Below are positions 44,536 to 56,014 of a DNA stretch of 64,000 bases, piece after piece. The DNA is from Atherinomorus stipes (lineage: Eukaryota > Chordata > Actinopteri > Atheriniformes > Atherinidae), in assembly GCA_023101725.1 (NCBI GenBank), contig JALJCO010013417.1, forward strand, positions 157,689 to 221,688, written 5' to 3'. Under the pieces are notes generated by a model. The model searched no databases and was not told the origin of the DNA. It saw nothing but the letters and a program-made list of their open reading frames with translations. The position numbers were made by a program, and so were the translations under genes. Numbering within the stretch: position 1 is the stretch's first letter; every line of letters starts with the position of its first letter.

Positions 44536-45018
44536 AAAAAAAAAAAAGCATTGTGCTTTTACCCATCATGCAATGCTTCTTGTCAGACACCTTAGTGATG
44601 AGAAACCTTTTTAAAGGCATCAATCAGGACTAAATCAGCTGATATTACTTTGCAATGATAGGGGACAGGATTACTTTCTAAATACTGACAGACTCCAGCT
44701 GCTTTCTTGGCTTTCCAGATCTTTTTGTCCTCCATTTCTTTATGTATTCAATACTTATTCCCCGTGTCATTTCACTATATTACACATGACTTCATTTATG
44801 GACATAAATATTAGGATTTCTTTGTATGTGTGCATTACTTGGGTTGTTGCCTACAACTGGGGAAAATTTCATGTCAATAGCTCTACTAGAAATATATTTT
44901 CTGAGAAAAATGTTGACATGTTATTATTTTTTTTTTTTTACCCCGTTGCATATTGTGCAATGTTATGAGAGTAAGTGTAAAAATGATGCATGTTAAAAGT
45001 GTAACCTGGATTCTTTAC
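44536..45018. other. Downstream of the PLPPR exon; no repeat or exon confirmed
   Basis: The PLPPR frame could read through to a stop at 44938. A T tract lies at 44927-44939. No poly(A) signal in the minus sense was pinned to a gene end. Confidence 0.3.
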
Positions 45019-45162
45019 CTCGGACTTGACACATTTATGATTGGCGTCAGTGGTGGGGTTCATCCGGGCCGGAGCCTCATCTGTGTTGGCTGTGCCAGCA
45101 TCGGAGGGGCTCACAGGAAAAATCACAGGTCTCATTTTGAAATGGTGAACCACAAACACAAC
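45019..45162 (-). CDS. PLPPR family exon (last transmembrane end and C-terminal tail)
   Basis: In sense the acceptor is 'ctcctcccag' and the exon begins GTTGTGTTTGTGG. Phase 0 joins the Leu at the end of exon 51068-51244, giving FL then VVFVVHHFKMRP, the usual end of the sixth helix and start of the cytosolic tail in PLPPR proteins. The tail (DAGTANTDEAPARMN) does not resemble the known family tails I recall. A donor gtaaag follows at 45018, so the exon may be internal (48 codons), or it may be terminal and run to the stop at 44938. The 5.9-kb intron before it is full of hAT elements. Regulation not visible. Confidence 0.72.
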
Positions 45163-45903
45163 CTGGGAGGAGACAGAAGCAGAGACAGTCAGTCAGACAG
45201 CTTGGTTTAATCGCTTAAAATATTTCCTTCCACAAATATCAGCTGTTGAGGGGAGTGAGGATAATATGATTTAAACATGACAACCTCTAGGCCCACCACA
45301 AAAAGCTGTCTCTGTGACCCAGAACATCGTGGTGATATAAAAGAATGATTTAGGTCCATCTTGTGTTGTGTGGTATATATATGTGTGTAACCTGCAGGTA
45401 TTTAGTCCATTAGACTAGTTTTTTTGTTGAACACAGAGTGTATTTGGTCAAGTTAAGCTGCATATGATGATAAACAACTAAATTGTTCCTGCTTTACAAC
45501 AGATTAAAGATGCTTTAAAATGTGGCAAATGTGAAATAGAAGAAAGTAAATGACTGTTTTTCTGATTTGATGTTTTTAATAAAATTAAAGGAAGAGCACT
45601 GACATGTTTACTATGTTCATTATAACTGAGATTATTTACAGGCTACAGTCTATTTACACTGTGTAGGATTGAACTTGGGTAAAAATGTATACTCTCCGAG
45701 TAGAAACATCTGACATTGTTGTCATCCATTTGTGTTTCTGTTTTTCTTCCTCAGCAGGTATCTCTGGCTTGATCCTTCTTTTCTGTCTTCTTCTTCAAAC
45801 CAGTCCAGGAAGGTGGACTGGTTTAATTATGAATGGGACTAATGTGGATCACATAACGGATTTGTTTTGATTGGACTGTAGCTGTAAAAGTACCATGAAA
45901 TGG
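45163..45903. other. Intronic sequence, no exon seen
   Basis: Lies in the intron between the last two recognised PLPPR exons; short frames only. Confidence 0.35.
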
Positions 45904-45911
45904 CTTTGTTC

Positions 45912-46780
45912 TAGGGCTGTGCTTTTAATGGAAATTTAATCCTGATTTCCATTTTTGTGTCAAACAATCTCCAAACTCATATAATCGAGTTGAAACAATT
46001 TATTTTATTTTATTATTATTATTATTATTATTAGCCATTTTTCTGCACAATTTCTAAAAGTTACTCTCAGGTTATCCCAGGCATTTTGTTAGGTGCCATT
46101 AACAAAAATGTTAGATTTGAAATGTTCTAGCATTGCACTAAAGCTCAACAAAGTTTATTTTGGGATGTGTTTTTTTTTTTTTTTTTAATATAAATAAGTT
46201 TTTGTTTGTTCTTTTTCAAATATAGAGAAATCGCAGAACAGCTGGATACATTGTTTATTTTGGATATCTGTAAAGTGCATATTTATTTTTAGTGCCTTAG
46301 ACAGAAACCTTAGACAGAAATGCTAAATTAATGCATCGTGTAACTAGTAAATAACCGTTTGAATAATCGTGATTTCAATACTGGCCAAAATAATCGTAAT
46401 AATGAGCGTATGTTCAGACCAAGCGTCAAAATCGCGCATGACGCCCAAAGCTGGACGCTTGGTCACTGAAAAGTCAGATGCTTGATTTCCAGCATCTTGA
46501 CGCCCTGATGCGCGGCGAGAGATGCTGATTGGTCGACGCCCCGCGTCAAGACGCCAAAGTTCAGATTTTCCAACTCCGGCGTCTGACACCCTTGACATGC
46601 GTCAAACGCTGAAAATCTCAAAACTCGACCCGCAAAATGCTCGTAACGCGCCGCAGGTTTTTCGACGTCTCCCCGACGCACGTCGGCCATTGACTTTGCA
46701 TGTAAACCTGACACCCTTGACGCCCAAATCACGCTTGGTCTGAACACACCGTGATTTTGTTCCATAATCAGGCAGCCCTA
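45912..46780. mobile_element. hAT element, 869 bp, exact target duplication
   Basis: TAGGGCTGTGCTTTTAATGG and the inverted end TAGGGCTGCCTGATTATGG, flanked by CTTTGTTC at 45904-45911 and 46781-46788. (TTA)n at 46008-46032 and a T run at 46171-46186 lie inside. A second element is nested at 46411. Confidence 0.93.
46411..46746. mobile_element. Nested element with TGTTCAGACCAAGCGT ends
   Basis: TGTTCAGACCAAGCGT and its near-complement ending GGTCTGAACA bound a CpG-rich segment full of GACGC and GCGTC words on both strands. Target duplication unclear. Composition differs sharply from the AT-rich host element. Confidence 0.75.
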
Positions 46781-47069
46781 CTTTGTTCTGAATTTGTGCT
46801 GTATGAAAAATCTGAAGTGACGTGGATTGAATGGATATCAGGGTAAAAATGATTTAATCTAAAGGTCATCACCAATCCTCTCATAAAGATTTAATTAACT
46901 AAAGTATATGTCATAATTCTGTCATTGTGATGACATCCCTCAACACACACACACACACACATCCTTATTGGAATAAGGGGGTGTGGAAAATGGATGGACT
47001 TTCTACTATGTTTATGTGACTTTACTCTGACTTTGGTAGTAATCTCACATGTCTCATCTTTCTCTAGAT

Positions 47070-48413
47070 CAGGGGTTCTCAAACTTTTTCATGATGGGGC
47101 CCACTTATTTAGTCCAAACTGGTCCAGGGTCCATTCACATTTTAACACTGTATTAGTGTAATTGATCTCATTTTTGGTTTATTCATTTAATAACTAAACC
47201 AAATCCACTGGCCTTTAACAGACTGAACCTAGTAAAATGTGGTGTGATTAACATTAATAACATAGTATAAAAATATATTATGAGATTGTCACAAACACAT
47301 TTATATCACACGTATAATTCTTTAACATTTTACTCCCAAAAATTTGAGAGACAACAGAAAAAACTGATGGAAACTGATTTTTGAAAAAAAGATAAAATGG
47401 TGCAGTCATAATTCACATTAAAAATGAAAAGTTTCCATTTAAATCTGTAAATAAATCTGTAGTTTATTTATGTAGACAGGACATTAACTCACTGGCTGCC
47501 ATTCACGTTAATTCAAATCCGAACGTTAACTGCCAATCATGTGTTTACACGTTAATTGCGTTATTCCACGTTATTCCATAGATTGAAATACCGCGATAAA
47601 GTGCGCCAGCTGAAAGTGAAAGTAGATCAAGCAGCAACGGCGGGTGTTTCCCATGGGGGGGGGGGCGCCCTGCCCATGCAGAACTGGCTGAGTAGAAGGA
47701 GGGAGTGACGGATAGAAAGTGGAGACATTTCTGACAAATATTATGTTAAATCAGTGAAAATGCTTAAAATTCTGGCAATATGGAGCACTCTGCTCGGAAA
47801 CGGTCTGGCAGTCAATGAGTTAAAGCACAAAATTTCAGAGTACAATTTATGCAATTAACTTTTCTTAGAATTTTTTAAGAACGTCCAAACATAGACATTT
47901 TCTGTATCAATAGCTGATTTTCTTTTTTTTATTTCTTAAATCTTTTTTCCGAGTGTTAGATGTTTGTTTCTAGATGAAGCTTGCAGATTAAAGGTTCAGG
48001 GCTTCTCTTAGCATTAGCATTAGCTGGGGCTCCATGCAGACCTCTCGGATCTGCTTTGTTATCTCCACTTACTGATCCGTATTTAATAAATTGGATTGGA
48101 TTTTTGCCTTTTAGGGGCAATTTTGGACCATTTTTGTCGTCATTATTTAGTTTTAAAACATTTTTTACGTTAGCTACAGGCTAGCAGCTGGCTGAGTGTC
48201 TTCTTCTGCTTTTTTTTGTTGAACTCTGACAAATTAATGCCACCAGGTGGGGGGAGGCTACATTGCAACTCACCCAGTCATAAATAACAGGGAGAATTTG
48301 AGGTTCTACAGCCCTCATGGCCCCATTTGTACAAAAGGAAAAAATTTTTGCAGTCCTCCAGGTGGCTCTCGAGGCCCAAGCTTGGGCCGCGGCCCCATTG
48401 TTAAGAATCACTG
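47070..48413. mobile_element. hAT-like element with 'aggggttctcaaac' end
   Basis: The left CAGGGGTTCTCAAACTTTTT and the right end, complement CAGTGATTCTTAACAATGGG, are imperfect inverted repeats with 'ggggcc' blocks in each. The flanks do not give a clean duplication. A partial copy starts at 59157. It contains a nested TTAA element. Confidence 0.7.
47484..47823. mobile_element. piggyBac-like MITE with TTAA ends
   Basis: TTAACTCACTGGCTGCCA and the inverted end TTAACTCATTGACTGCCA bound 340 bases; TTAA on each side is the piggyBac-type target. No transposase. Confidence 0.8.
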
Positions 48414-48699
48414 CTGAAGAGAACAAAATTATGTATACAGCCCTTGCACTCGTGATAATATACTTCATTTAATTTAATCCACAGTCTTCCAAGCCCCCAT
48501 GAGCCCTTGCATGAAATATGCGACCGACTTCCAGTACCGGCGTTTATTTATATGCCAGATGTTCAAGCTACTCCACTTTCTGGGAGCTTTTTAAGTAAAC
48601 TATGTGGAACATCAGTATGGCGTTTAATTTCCGCCAAAAGTCCAGTAGGGTCACTTATCACACTACCCGCGTGCACTGGAGACAGTAGTTTTATTCAGC

Positions 48700-49044
48700 A
48701 CGAGCGTGTTATACTCCACGAACGTGTGTGATGCTCCACGGGCGCACTGAACGTCCCATGCGCGCAATTCAGAGACCACGAGCGCTACTGCTGCAGGCAC
48801 AAAACACGACACACGCACGTGACTTACAGCTGTCAACCTGCTCGCTCGTGGTTGTACTCCTGCGCGCTCGTGTGGAACTTTGCCTCCCCCCCCCCATGGG
48901 AAGAAAAAAAACACTGAAATGTTAACCTGCATATGATTGGCCACTTTCCTGTTAGTCCCGCCCCGTGACCTTTGTCGCCGGCCGCTGGCTTCCGCTTCCA
49001 CCACAGGCAGCTCTGCGCATCCAGGTCGGCTGAGTCGGAGTTTG
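48700..49044 (+). promoter_or_regulatory. CpG-rich, promoter-like stretch with exon-like end
   Basis: The stretch has many CpG and 'cacgag' words, an inverted CCAAT (ATTGG at 48936), a GC box CCCGCCCC at 48957-48964 and, at 49044, a strong donor-like 'tttg|gtgagt'. This would fit a promoter and untranslated first exon on the plus strand, inside the intron of the minus-strand PLPPR gene. It could equally be part of an unrecognised transposon. Confidence 0.3.
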
Positions 49045-49185
49045 GTGAGTAAACTTTTAAGTTATTATTATATTTTATATGTACTGTTATTTACAGTCTC
49101 TGTACCTACAAAATAACAATCATAATAATAAATACATTTTATGTGACATGCGCCTTATCAGAGCACCAAAGGACACTGTACAAAG

Positions 49186-49924
49186 TAGGGCTGGGCGATA
49201 TAGAAAAAAAGATTATCGTTAAGAAAAAATCTGTATTTATCGATATCGATATTTATCAAAAAAAAAAAAAAAAAAAAAAAAGCTATTTTAGGTGTAGCCC
49301 TGACCATTTAAGCTTTTGCTGAGCGACCTACTCATAATAATGATCACGCTAAAGCTGTTTTTAGACTTGCATTGTGGAACATGAGCGGTAAAGTCCGTCC
49401 GCTCTTTAAACGGACTCATCTTTTCAAATATACCGCTTCCTTGTGGACTTATCGTGTCTGGCGCTTTCATACATCAAGAAATGTTGCGGAAAAGTCAGCA
49501 CAGCCCCCCCCCCCGCTCTCCCTTCAACTCTGTCCAGAACATTTTCTTGTGCTTTCAGCCAAAAAGACGTGCCGCAACATTTCCGCTCTTGTGACATGTA
49601 GAGCAGCCAGTACATGTCCGCTACATCTCTGAGGTAAAAGAGCGGTACGCATGTCTGAATGCAGCATTATAACGGACAGAGTTCACAATATTATCGCTTT
49701 CAGTGGAAGTCTGAAAGGAGCATAACACTGAATTCCAGTTCAGCCTTTGCCTGGTCTGCGTTTGTGATTGGTTTGGATGAAGGAGTGACTGTAGTATCAT
49801 GCTACCTGATAGGCTACAGCAGAAAACTGTGCTTCTATATTGAACTTTTATTGACCATCTTTTTAATATTGAAAAAACCTCTATCGATCGATATATATTG
49901 ATATTGAATTATCATCCAGCCCTA
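49186..49924. mobile_element. hAT element, 739 bp, exact target duplication
   Basis: TAGGGCTGGGCGATATAG and the inverted end TAGGGCTGGATGATAATTC, flanked by GTACAAAG at 49178-49185 and 49925-49932. A run of about 22 A lies at 49258-49280. Frames inside (86 codons at most) show no domain. Confidence 0.93.
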
Positions 49925-49932
49925 GTACAAAG

Positions 49933-50477
49933 CAGACAAAACATTAAAAACAGGAATCTAAAACACTAAACAGAACACAGAAAACACTGGATTGATCTAC
50001 ATGGACTCAGGTGGAATCAGACATCTGTACAGGAGTTTTGAGTGAGGGAAGGAGTCCACTACGGAGATCAGGAGGGAGGGAATTCCAGAGATGGGGAGTA
50101 GAGTAATACATAGGAATAATATTGTGATGTTTTGTTGAAAGAGGTGGGTTACGATCTTATTTAGTTTAAAAGCAGATGATGATATTTTTAGTCCTAAAAT
50201 TTGACCTCCATGATGCAGTCTGGAGTCCTGCAGCCTCTCTCCCTCGTAGACTGTGTTGCATGTTCAACACATTGCTCCTGTAGCCACAAATTTAACTTTC
50301 TCTGCTTGTTAGTACAACCACGAACAATGCAACATATTCCCAATTGTGCAAGGACATTTTTCTGGGCAAGATTGTTTAGAAATGTTATGAATAATCTTGT
50401 TGAAATGTTCGACTAAACCACTAACAGAAACAATAACTTGCACTGTGAGTCAATGGTGAAGTGCTAATTCCGGTATC
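49933..50477. other. Intronic sequence, no exon seen
   Basis: 49990-50110 has words such as 'gggagggaattccagagatg' found in a common fish repeat; no termini. Nothing coding recognised. Confidence 0.35.
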
Positions 50478-50830
50478 TCACAGAAGATGGCGCCGAAAAA
50501 AATTAGAACTGAAATCCACAAACAACATCCTCACATAACTGCCAGCACGTTCAAGATGTTTATACACCATGTGAAGGGCTGTATTGATGGCATCACCTGT
50601 GGACCTGCTGGCTCTATCTGCAAATTGGTGCTGATCCAGACTGGTAGGCAGTAACGACGTTATGTGCCTCAGAACCAGTCTGTCAAAGCACTTCATCACA
50701 GTAGATGTAATCATCCCTCTCTACAGTTGATGTGTTCAGTATTTCTGTGAATGCCTGATAAAGGATTAACACCAGCGATGCTCAGACAGCGTTAAGGATC
50801 AGTTTGGCAAAAATCTGTGCGGGACTACAG
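50478..50830 (-). pseudogene. LINE reverse transcriptase fragment
   Basis: The minus frame at 50714-50478 reads VMKCFDRLVLRHITSLLPTS, then DQHQFADRASRSTGDAI and RMLFVDFSSNF. These are the RT blocks before and at motif A (F-V-D-F-S-S) of a fish L2/CR1/Rex-group LINE. A degraded stretch to about 50830 may be the preceding part. It is truncated at both ends and lies in the same intron as the PLPPR exons. Confidence 0.85.
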
Positions 50831-51067
50831 ACTGGAATCAGTGAAAAAAGAAAAACCACATTGTTCTGTTTGTATTTACATCCTAATGTCTGCTGATTCT
50901 GCAGGGTTGGATTCAGGATGAACTGGTGCTGTGGGATACAGACACTTATCAGGGTTCATTTAGGCATTATGACCCTTAAACTACTCATGTCTACAATAAT
51001 GAGTAGCTCTGGTCCATTAGATCTGTGCTGGGCGCTACTGTTGTTGACTGAATGAATGATAACTGAC

Positions 51068-51244
51068 CAGGAAGATGGCTACAGCAGCCCCGATGGTTTG
51101 TCCTGCTATAACGTCGCTCCAGTAGTTACGGTATTCTGCGACTCTGTTGATTCCTGTCAAGGTTGCCAGACCAACCAATGAAAGACTGAGGAGCGGGCCC
51201 GGCAGAAGACCTCCACAAGACCCAGCACAGGACATGATGTACAT
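51068..51244 (-). CDS. PLPPR family exon (59 codons, fifth-sixth helices)
   Basis: In sense: acceptor 'cctgtctttcag', exon starting MYIMSC, ending AAVAIFL before donor gtcagt. At 59 codons it has exactly the length of the corresponding exon region in PLPPR proteins as I recall them. The conserved TGINRVAEYRNYWSDVIAG replaces the third lipid-phosphatase motif; a catalytic His normally before WSDV is replaced (NY), so no phosphatase activity is expected, as known for the family. The first 25 residues (SCAGSCGGLLPGPLLS) are unusually diverged from the basic loop and helix usual in the family. Phase 0 on both sides. Confidence 0.88.
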
Positions 51245-51326
51245 CTGAAAGACAGGTTTGCATCTCCGACTCTTTTACAACCAGAAACAAAAAAGCTTTG
51301 TGAGAAGTAATGGCAGGTCCACTCAC

Positions 51327-51577
51327 CGCCAAGTACACGGCCAGATACAGACTGATGGCCGCCTCTTTGCAAGGAAACGTCTTCCTGGCTCGCATGATGT
51401 CATCAGGATTGCCTGTACAGGCGTCTGATTGGCTGACAAAGTGCACGGTGTCCTGGCAGCCAAGGGCAGTGTAGTTGGGCTGACAAACAGACAAGAAGTA
51501 CGGAGCTAAACTTCCTGTGACCAGCTGACCAGCGTTGATAAAAATGTCTGTTGTGAAAAGACCAAAGACAAAGACAC
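51327..51577 (-). CDS. PLPPR family exon (largest in window)
   Basis: In sense the acceptor is 'gcgtgtgtgtag' at 51578-51580; two bases complete a Gly codon with the G carried from exon 58481-58613. The exon encodes VFVFGLFTTDIFINAGQLVT, the extracellular YFLSVCQPNYTALGC region and ACTGNPDDIMRARKTFPCKE, and ends LYLAVYLA at donor gtgagt. FPCKEAA stands where active lipid phosphatases have the PSGH motif, so the catalytic residues are absent. An N-glycosylation-type NYT is present. Length 251 bases gives phase 0 at the end. Among family types it looks nearest to types 5 and 2, but I cannot fix the paralog. Confidence 0.93.
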
Positions 51578-52399
51578 CTACACACACGCACACAGAAAGA
51601 AACCAACACATTAGATTATTAACATTTACTCTGATTTGACTGTCAGTGAAAATACATTTTAAATAAATCCCATCAATATAGACTATATTGCCCTAAGCAT
51701 TAGGATGCCTGGGACGTCCCAATACTTTTCTGTACGGCTGAATATAAAAGGAATAGTACACCCACAGAATGATGTGCCTCATGCTTGTGACGGTTACGTG
51801 CTATCAAGGTTTCGGGGTGCCAGCCAGGTCTGTCTCCTAAATTATAAGAGCTTAAACACAAAACTCGCACAAAGGATGTAAAACAGATGTATGTTTAACA
51901 CCCTTAACATTGAATAAAGCAAACCCAACAACCACAATTATTCTTTCACAAGATTCAAATGTATTTACACACACACACAGTAAACACTGTCTGGATAATG
52001 ATAATCAGTCCTTTAAAGAGGGACATGGCTTTACTATAATCAGTTCAATCAGTTTCAAACAAAAAGAAACCCAGTCCAGGTTTTCTTCTCGCCAGTCCAA
52101 TCCACACAAAAAAAAGAAGAAAAAAACTCCATTCCATGTTTTCCAGGGAGTCAGTCCACAACAGTGCTGGGGGAGGATGAAGGAGGACAAACAAGACCGG
52201 GCACAAGCACTTTATTGTAAGTTGCCGTGCCCGGTCAGCTGTTCTCATGACACGTCACGTCGGAATTCCCGGTCAGCTGTCTCTAACACGTCACACCAGG
52301 AAGTCCGACAACTTCTGATGAAGGCTGAAGTGACAGTCAAAACTGTCAAGGTAAGAACAGCTAAAACAATTTGTCTTAAAAAAGAAAAACTTTCCTCGT
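51578..52399. other. Intronic repeat debris
   Basis: 51680-51745 resembles a Tc1-like terminus ('gactatattgccctaagcatt'). 51748 has 'aggaatagtacacccacag', which is the inverse of 56460-56482. 51800-52390, with AATAAA-type words in both strands and repeated 'cccggtcagctgt' at 52230 and 52269, may be LTR sequence of the gypsy element that follows. Confidence 0.4.
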
Positions 52400-52612
52400 C
52401 CATTTAAACTTGCCAGTAGCCACTGTTGAGGTCGAAAGTAGCAGCTCCATCCAGCGATTCCAAGATTCCAAGATTTCCTGGATGTTGGGAATGGGATAAG
52501 CATCAGTGTGTGTGGCAGTATTGAGTTTTCTGTAGTCCACACAGAATCTTGGTTTTGGATCTTGTTTTTGGAACTAGGACCACTGGAGCAGCATAAGTGG
52601 AAGGCTCTATAA

Positions 52613-53185
52613 CAGGGGTCCTCAATTTTCCGCAAGGGCCAAAAAATGTCCTCGCTGCCAAGGCGAGGGCCAACCTTTTTTTGTTGATGTTGTTTTTTTT
52701 TGGGGGGGGGGGGGGGGGGGGTGTATAATTAATACCAGTGGTAACTCCTGTAACACGGCTTTGTAATAAGTATGATATTACATGTATTGTATGATTAATA
52801 AAATGTAAAGTGTATATTATGTAATAGTAGCTATAATACTTAAATACTTTTATCTTCCATCCAGGCTAGACTGCACTGACAACCTTAAAATCAGCTCTGC
52901 TTCATGACACTATCAATGTTAAGAATGTTTCAGGGGCTCCAGTTCCTCTAAACAGGCCTAACAACATCTTTGTCCCTGGTAGAATTAAAAAAAAACTGAT
53001 TAGTGTCTGATTTTGAAGTGGTTGTGTTTTCTGACGCGAGCTCTGTCCGGTGCTGGAGCCTCATGTAAGGACGCGGGGGGGGGGGGGGGGGGGGGGTACC
53101 CTGAAATAGAACCAAACATGCTTTATTTCACCTTTTTAAAGTTTATCACATTGTCTCACTGGGTCCGCGCGGGCCGGACATTTTG
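52613..53185. mobile_element. hAT-type insertion, 573 bp, exact target duplication
   Basis: CTCTATAA is duplicated at 52605-52612 and 53186-53193. The left end is CAGGGGTCCTCAATTTTCC; the right end complement is CAAAATGTCCGGCCCGCG. Two long G runs (52701-52721 and 53076-53097) lie inside and may be sequence errors. Confidence 0.85.
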
Positions 53186-53250
53186 CTCTATAAGGTCTTT
53201 CTCCAACATCTCCTGCATGGACTCCTTGATGACCTGAAGCTTTACTGGTA

Positions 53251-54713
53251 AAAAAGGCTTTACACGATCAGGATTTTTGGGGCCGATCACCGATCAGAGA
53301 GTTTTAAAAAAACGATCACCGATCCGATCATGTGAGGAAGCAAATGTATCTATTAGAATAGCTTGTTTACTGAGTTTACTGAGTTGTTTACAGATAACTG
53401 AGTATCATAAAAATGATTTTTGTTTCCATTTTTTGTCCTGAACTGACTGAGATGAAAAGGTTAAACATCAATAACCTCTAACAGGCATTCAGGTTTAATC
53501 AGGACAAACAAAATAATATGAGCCAGTGGCACAAATAACAGCCCAACTTAAACATTCATAACTGAAATTATTTACAGTCACAGAGCAAATGAAGGCAGTA
53601 ATGCTGCTTCAGAAATTGGGGCTCACATCTGATGATGTCATATCAGTGGTGAAACTAATGGAGGGACTGTTTCCTCAGAAGAACCTCGACGTGAGAACAA
53701 ACAACCCGCTGCAGCTCCTGTAGTCCGGTATCACCACAGTAGGCTGGAATATATTTGCTGTGGACGCATGCGTCAGCGTTTGTGTACATACCTGCTGCAG
53801 CACGCGGCGGCCGAAGCGCTCGACACTGGAGGTGTCCGCGGTCTGCAGTCCTGTTATTTACAGTCTCTGATGGAGACACGGAGACAAACACTTGTGCTGC
53901 AGCAGTTTAAGGTAAACGGTTGTTTGCGGAAATGCAGGAATGTCCTTTCAGTCTAAGAGCTGACATGTTTGCAACAGACATCGCCATCCTTTACGTGTGA
54001 CGGATTTGGGATTGTAAAAACTTTATTGTCCAGCACATAGTGACAGAACTCACGACAAAAACGCCACAAAGGCATAAAACACATACTAGTGAGTAGGGCT
54101 GCACGATTCTGGTAAAAATGTGAAGTGATTTTTGTTAAAATTAAGATCACGATTCTCTGAAACGATTTTTTCCCCCAAAAGTATTTATTGCACAAATAAA
54201 CTTTAACAAAACAAACAAAACAACCTATTCAAAAGGTAATTCAAAATAAAGCATGTGTTTGCACAAGAGCTTTGTTGGAGCATTTCTTTGGCAGATGCAT
54301 AGTTGTAGTTCTTTAACATTGGTTAGGGGGTGGGGAGGCAACGGCAGTGTTGCATTTGAGGGCGCTTGAAAAAAATCTGGGAAAAATGGAAACTTATTTG
54401 TGATAAGCTCATGATTAAAAATGCTTCAGAATTGTTGTGGGTAGAATTGAGATTGCATGTATGTGTGAATTGAGATCACGATCTTTTAACGATTAATTGT
54501 GCAGCCCTACTAGTGAGTACGTGTCTATTCTGCTTTGTATGTTTGCTTGTTTTCTAAGTTTAATTGGTGTAAATGAGAGTTTTAACGGAGCAGATTCAAA
54601 ATGACAATGACGTCATTGATCGGATCGGTGAATGAAAAGGACCGATCAGAAAAGATGAAAAAAATGTGAAATATCGGCCGATCCGATCAAACCGAACTGA
54701 TCGGTGGAAAGCC
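53251..54713. mobile_element. hAT-type element with 'cgatcaccgatc' repeats
   Basis: TACTGGTA (53243-53250) and TACTGGTG (54714-54721) form an 8-bp duplication with one change. Near both ends are 'ggctttacacgatcagg' and, inverted, 'ggctttccaccgatcag', with repeated GATC/CGATCGG words. Frames inside show no transposase. It contains the nested element at 54094-54509. Confidence 0.85.
54094..54509. mobile_element. Nested hAT MITE, 416 bp, exact target duplication
   Basis: TAGGGCTGCACGATTCTGG and the inverted end TAGGGCTGCACAATTAATC, flanked by CTAGTGAG at 54086-54093 and 54510-54517. It is the youngest layer in the stack gypsy, hAT, hAT. Confidence 0.95.
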
Positions 54714-55120
54714 TACTGGTGAAACACGGTAAGGCTTTTGTTTGATGGGCACATTGTGAGTGAGAAAGATCTTGTGTGTGAGGACTCCAGTGCAGCCCAA
54801 GGTGTTGGTACAAACATTCTTGTTGTTTTGTAGTTGATGTAACAGTTGTTTTTTTTTACCAAAGTCATCCAGATGAGCATCATCTATGGCCTTTTCCAGG
54901 TCCAGATCATGACGTGGAGGAAGTGATGTTAAACGTTATGAAAGCACAACACAAAAGAGGGCAACATGAGGATGAGAGAAATCTCTGGGCTTTGCCGCAG
55001 ATGCACTTATAAACTGATAACGTTGTTTTTGTGGAGCCAGAAATCCTTCACTGCGGTGGCCAGGGAAAGACCATTACTCACACAGGGGTGGCCATAACTA
55101 GATACCTCAGAGCGCATTAT

Positions 55121-55126
<6 letters not shown>

Positions 55127-55169
<43 letters not shown>
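55127..55169. repeat. (AT)n microsatellite
   Basis: About 20 AT units flanked by CA-type steps. Confidence 0.95.
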
Positions 55170-55178
<9 letters not shown>

Positions 55179-55195
55179 ACACACATTACATATAC

Positions 55196-55580
55196 ATTCA
55201 ACTGTATGGGATAGCTAGTGTGTAAAATAAGAAGGAAAAGTGGTTTGGAGGCAGTTTTGGGTCTCCCCTGTGTATCAAAAGCTTTCTTTCCACAATTGTA
55301 ATATCTTTGCGAGAAAAGCTCAATAGTGGGATTTTCAACTTCTGCATGTCCAATCTTAAAAATTTCAACTGTATGGGGTAATTTGTGTATAGAATAAGAG
55401 GGAAAAGTGGTTTGGAAGCAGTTTCGGGTCTCCCCTGTGAAGCAAAAGGTTTCTTTCCCCAATCGCAATATTTCAGCGAGAAAAGCTTAAAATTGGAATT
55501 TTCAGCTACTGCATGTCCGATCTTAAAAATTCCAATGAAATAAGAAGGAAAAGTGGTTTGGAAGCAGCTTGGGGTCTCTG
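55196..55580. repeat. Tandem repeat of about 150-170 bp, 2.5 copies
   Basis: Units share 'aagaaggaaaagtggtttgg', 'gggtctcccctgtg' and 'gcatgtccgatcttaaaaat' with several differences, starting near 55196, 55366 and 55528. Confidence 0.8.
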
Positions 55581-55674
55581 TAACTGCTTGAGTGTTTCCC
55601 GATCAAAGCGTGGGAGTGGCCAGTGATTTGCCACGGGTGGCATCTTTTATAGCGCCTTTAAAATCTCAATTGTA

Positions 55675-55963
55675 GCTGGAGATCCGGGGGGGGTTTTCGT
55701 TATCCACCGACTTCCATATAATATAGGTGACTGACGCTTGAAACAAGAAGGTCCATAAAAGTCCACAAAAACTTGTCAATATTCCTCCATGCTGCTCTTC
55801 CAATGTCATCCAAGTGTGCTGAGTGGGTAGCGTCCAGAATTTAATGGAAATGATGCGTGTTCATGAGAGTTCGCGACACTACGGAAGCCACGGCAGACCA
55901 AACCAGACGAGATTGCGCACTCTCTTTTTTGTTCTTTTTTTTTTTTTTCTTTCTTTCTTTCTG

Positions 55964-56014
<51 letters not shown>

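Larger units (their letters stand above)
52400..54960 (-). pseudogene. Ty3/gypsy-type pol fragment split by hAT elements
   Basis: On the minus strand, three short blocks show pol order. 54930-54722 is the N-terminal side, ending in a THNVPIKQKPYR-like word. 53242-53186 has KLQVIKESMQEMLEKDLI. 52612-52400 has [13 protein letters not shown] and then [19 protein letters not shown], the RT fingers and the first Asp motif region of gypsy-type enzymes. The blocks are separated by hAT elements at 53251-54713 and 52613-53185. Frameshifts exist within the last block, and everything after the first Asp motif is gone. Confidence 0.8.

Noticed and set aside
45685..45870. Plus-strand frame with hydrophobic stretch
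   Set aside because: Intronic to PLPPR on the other strand; no splice partner or family match.
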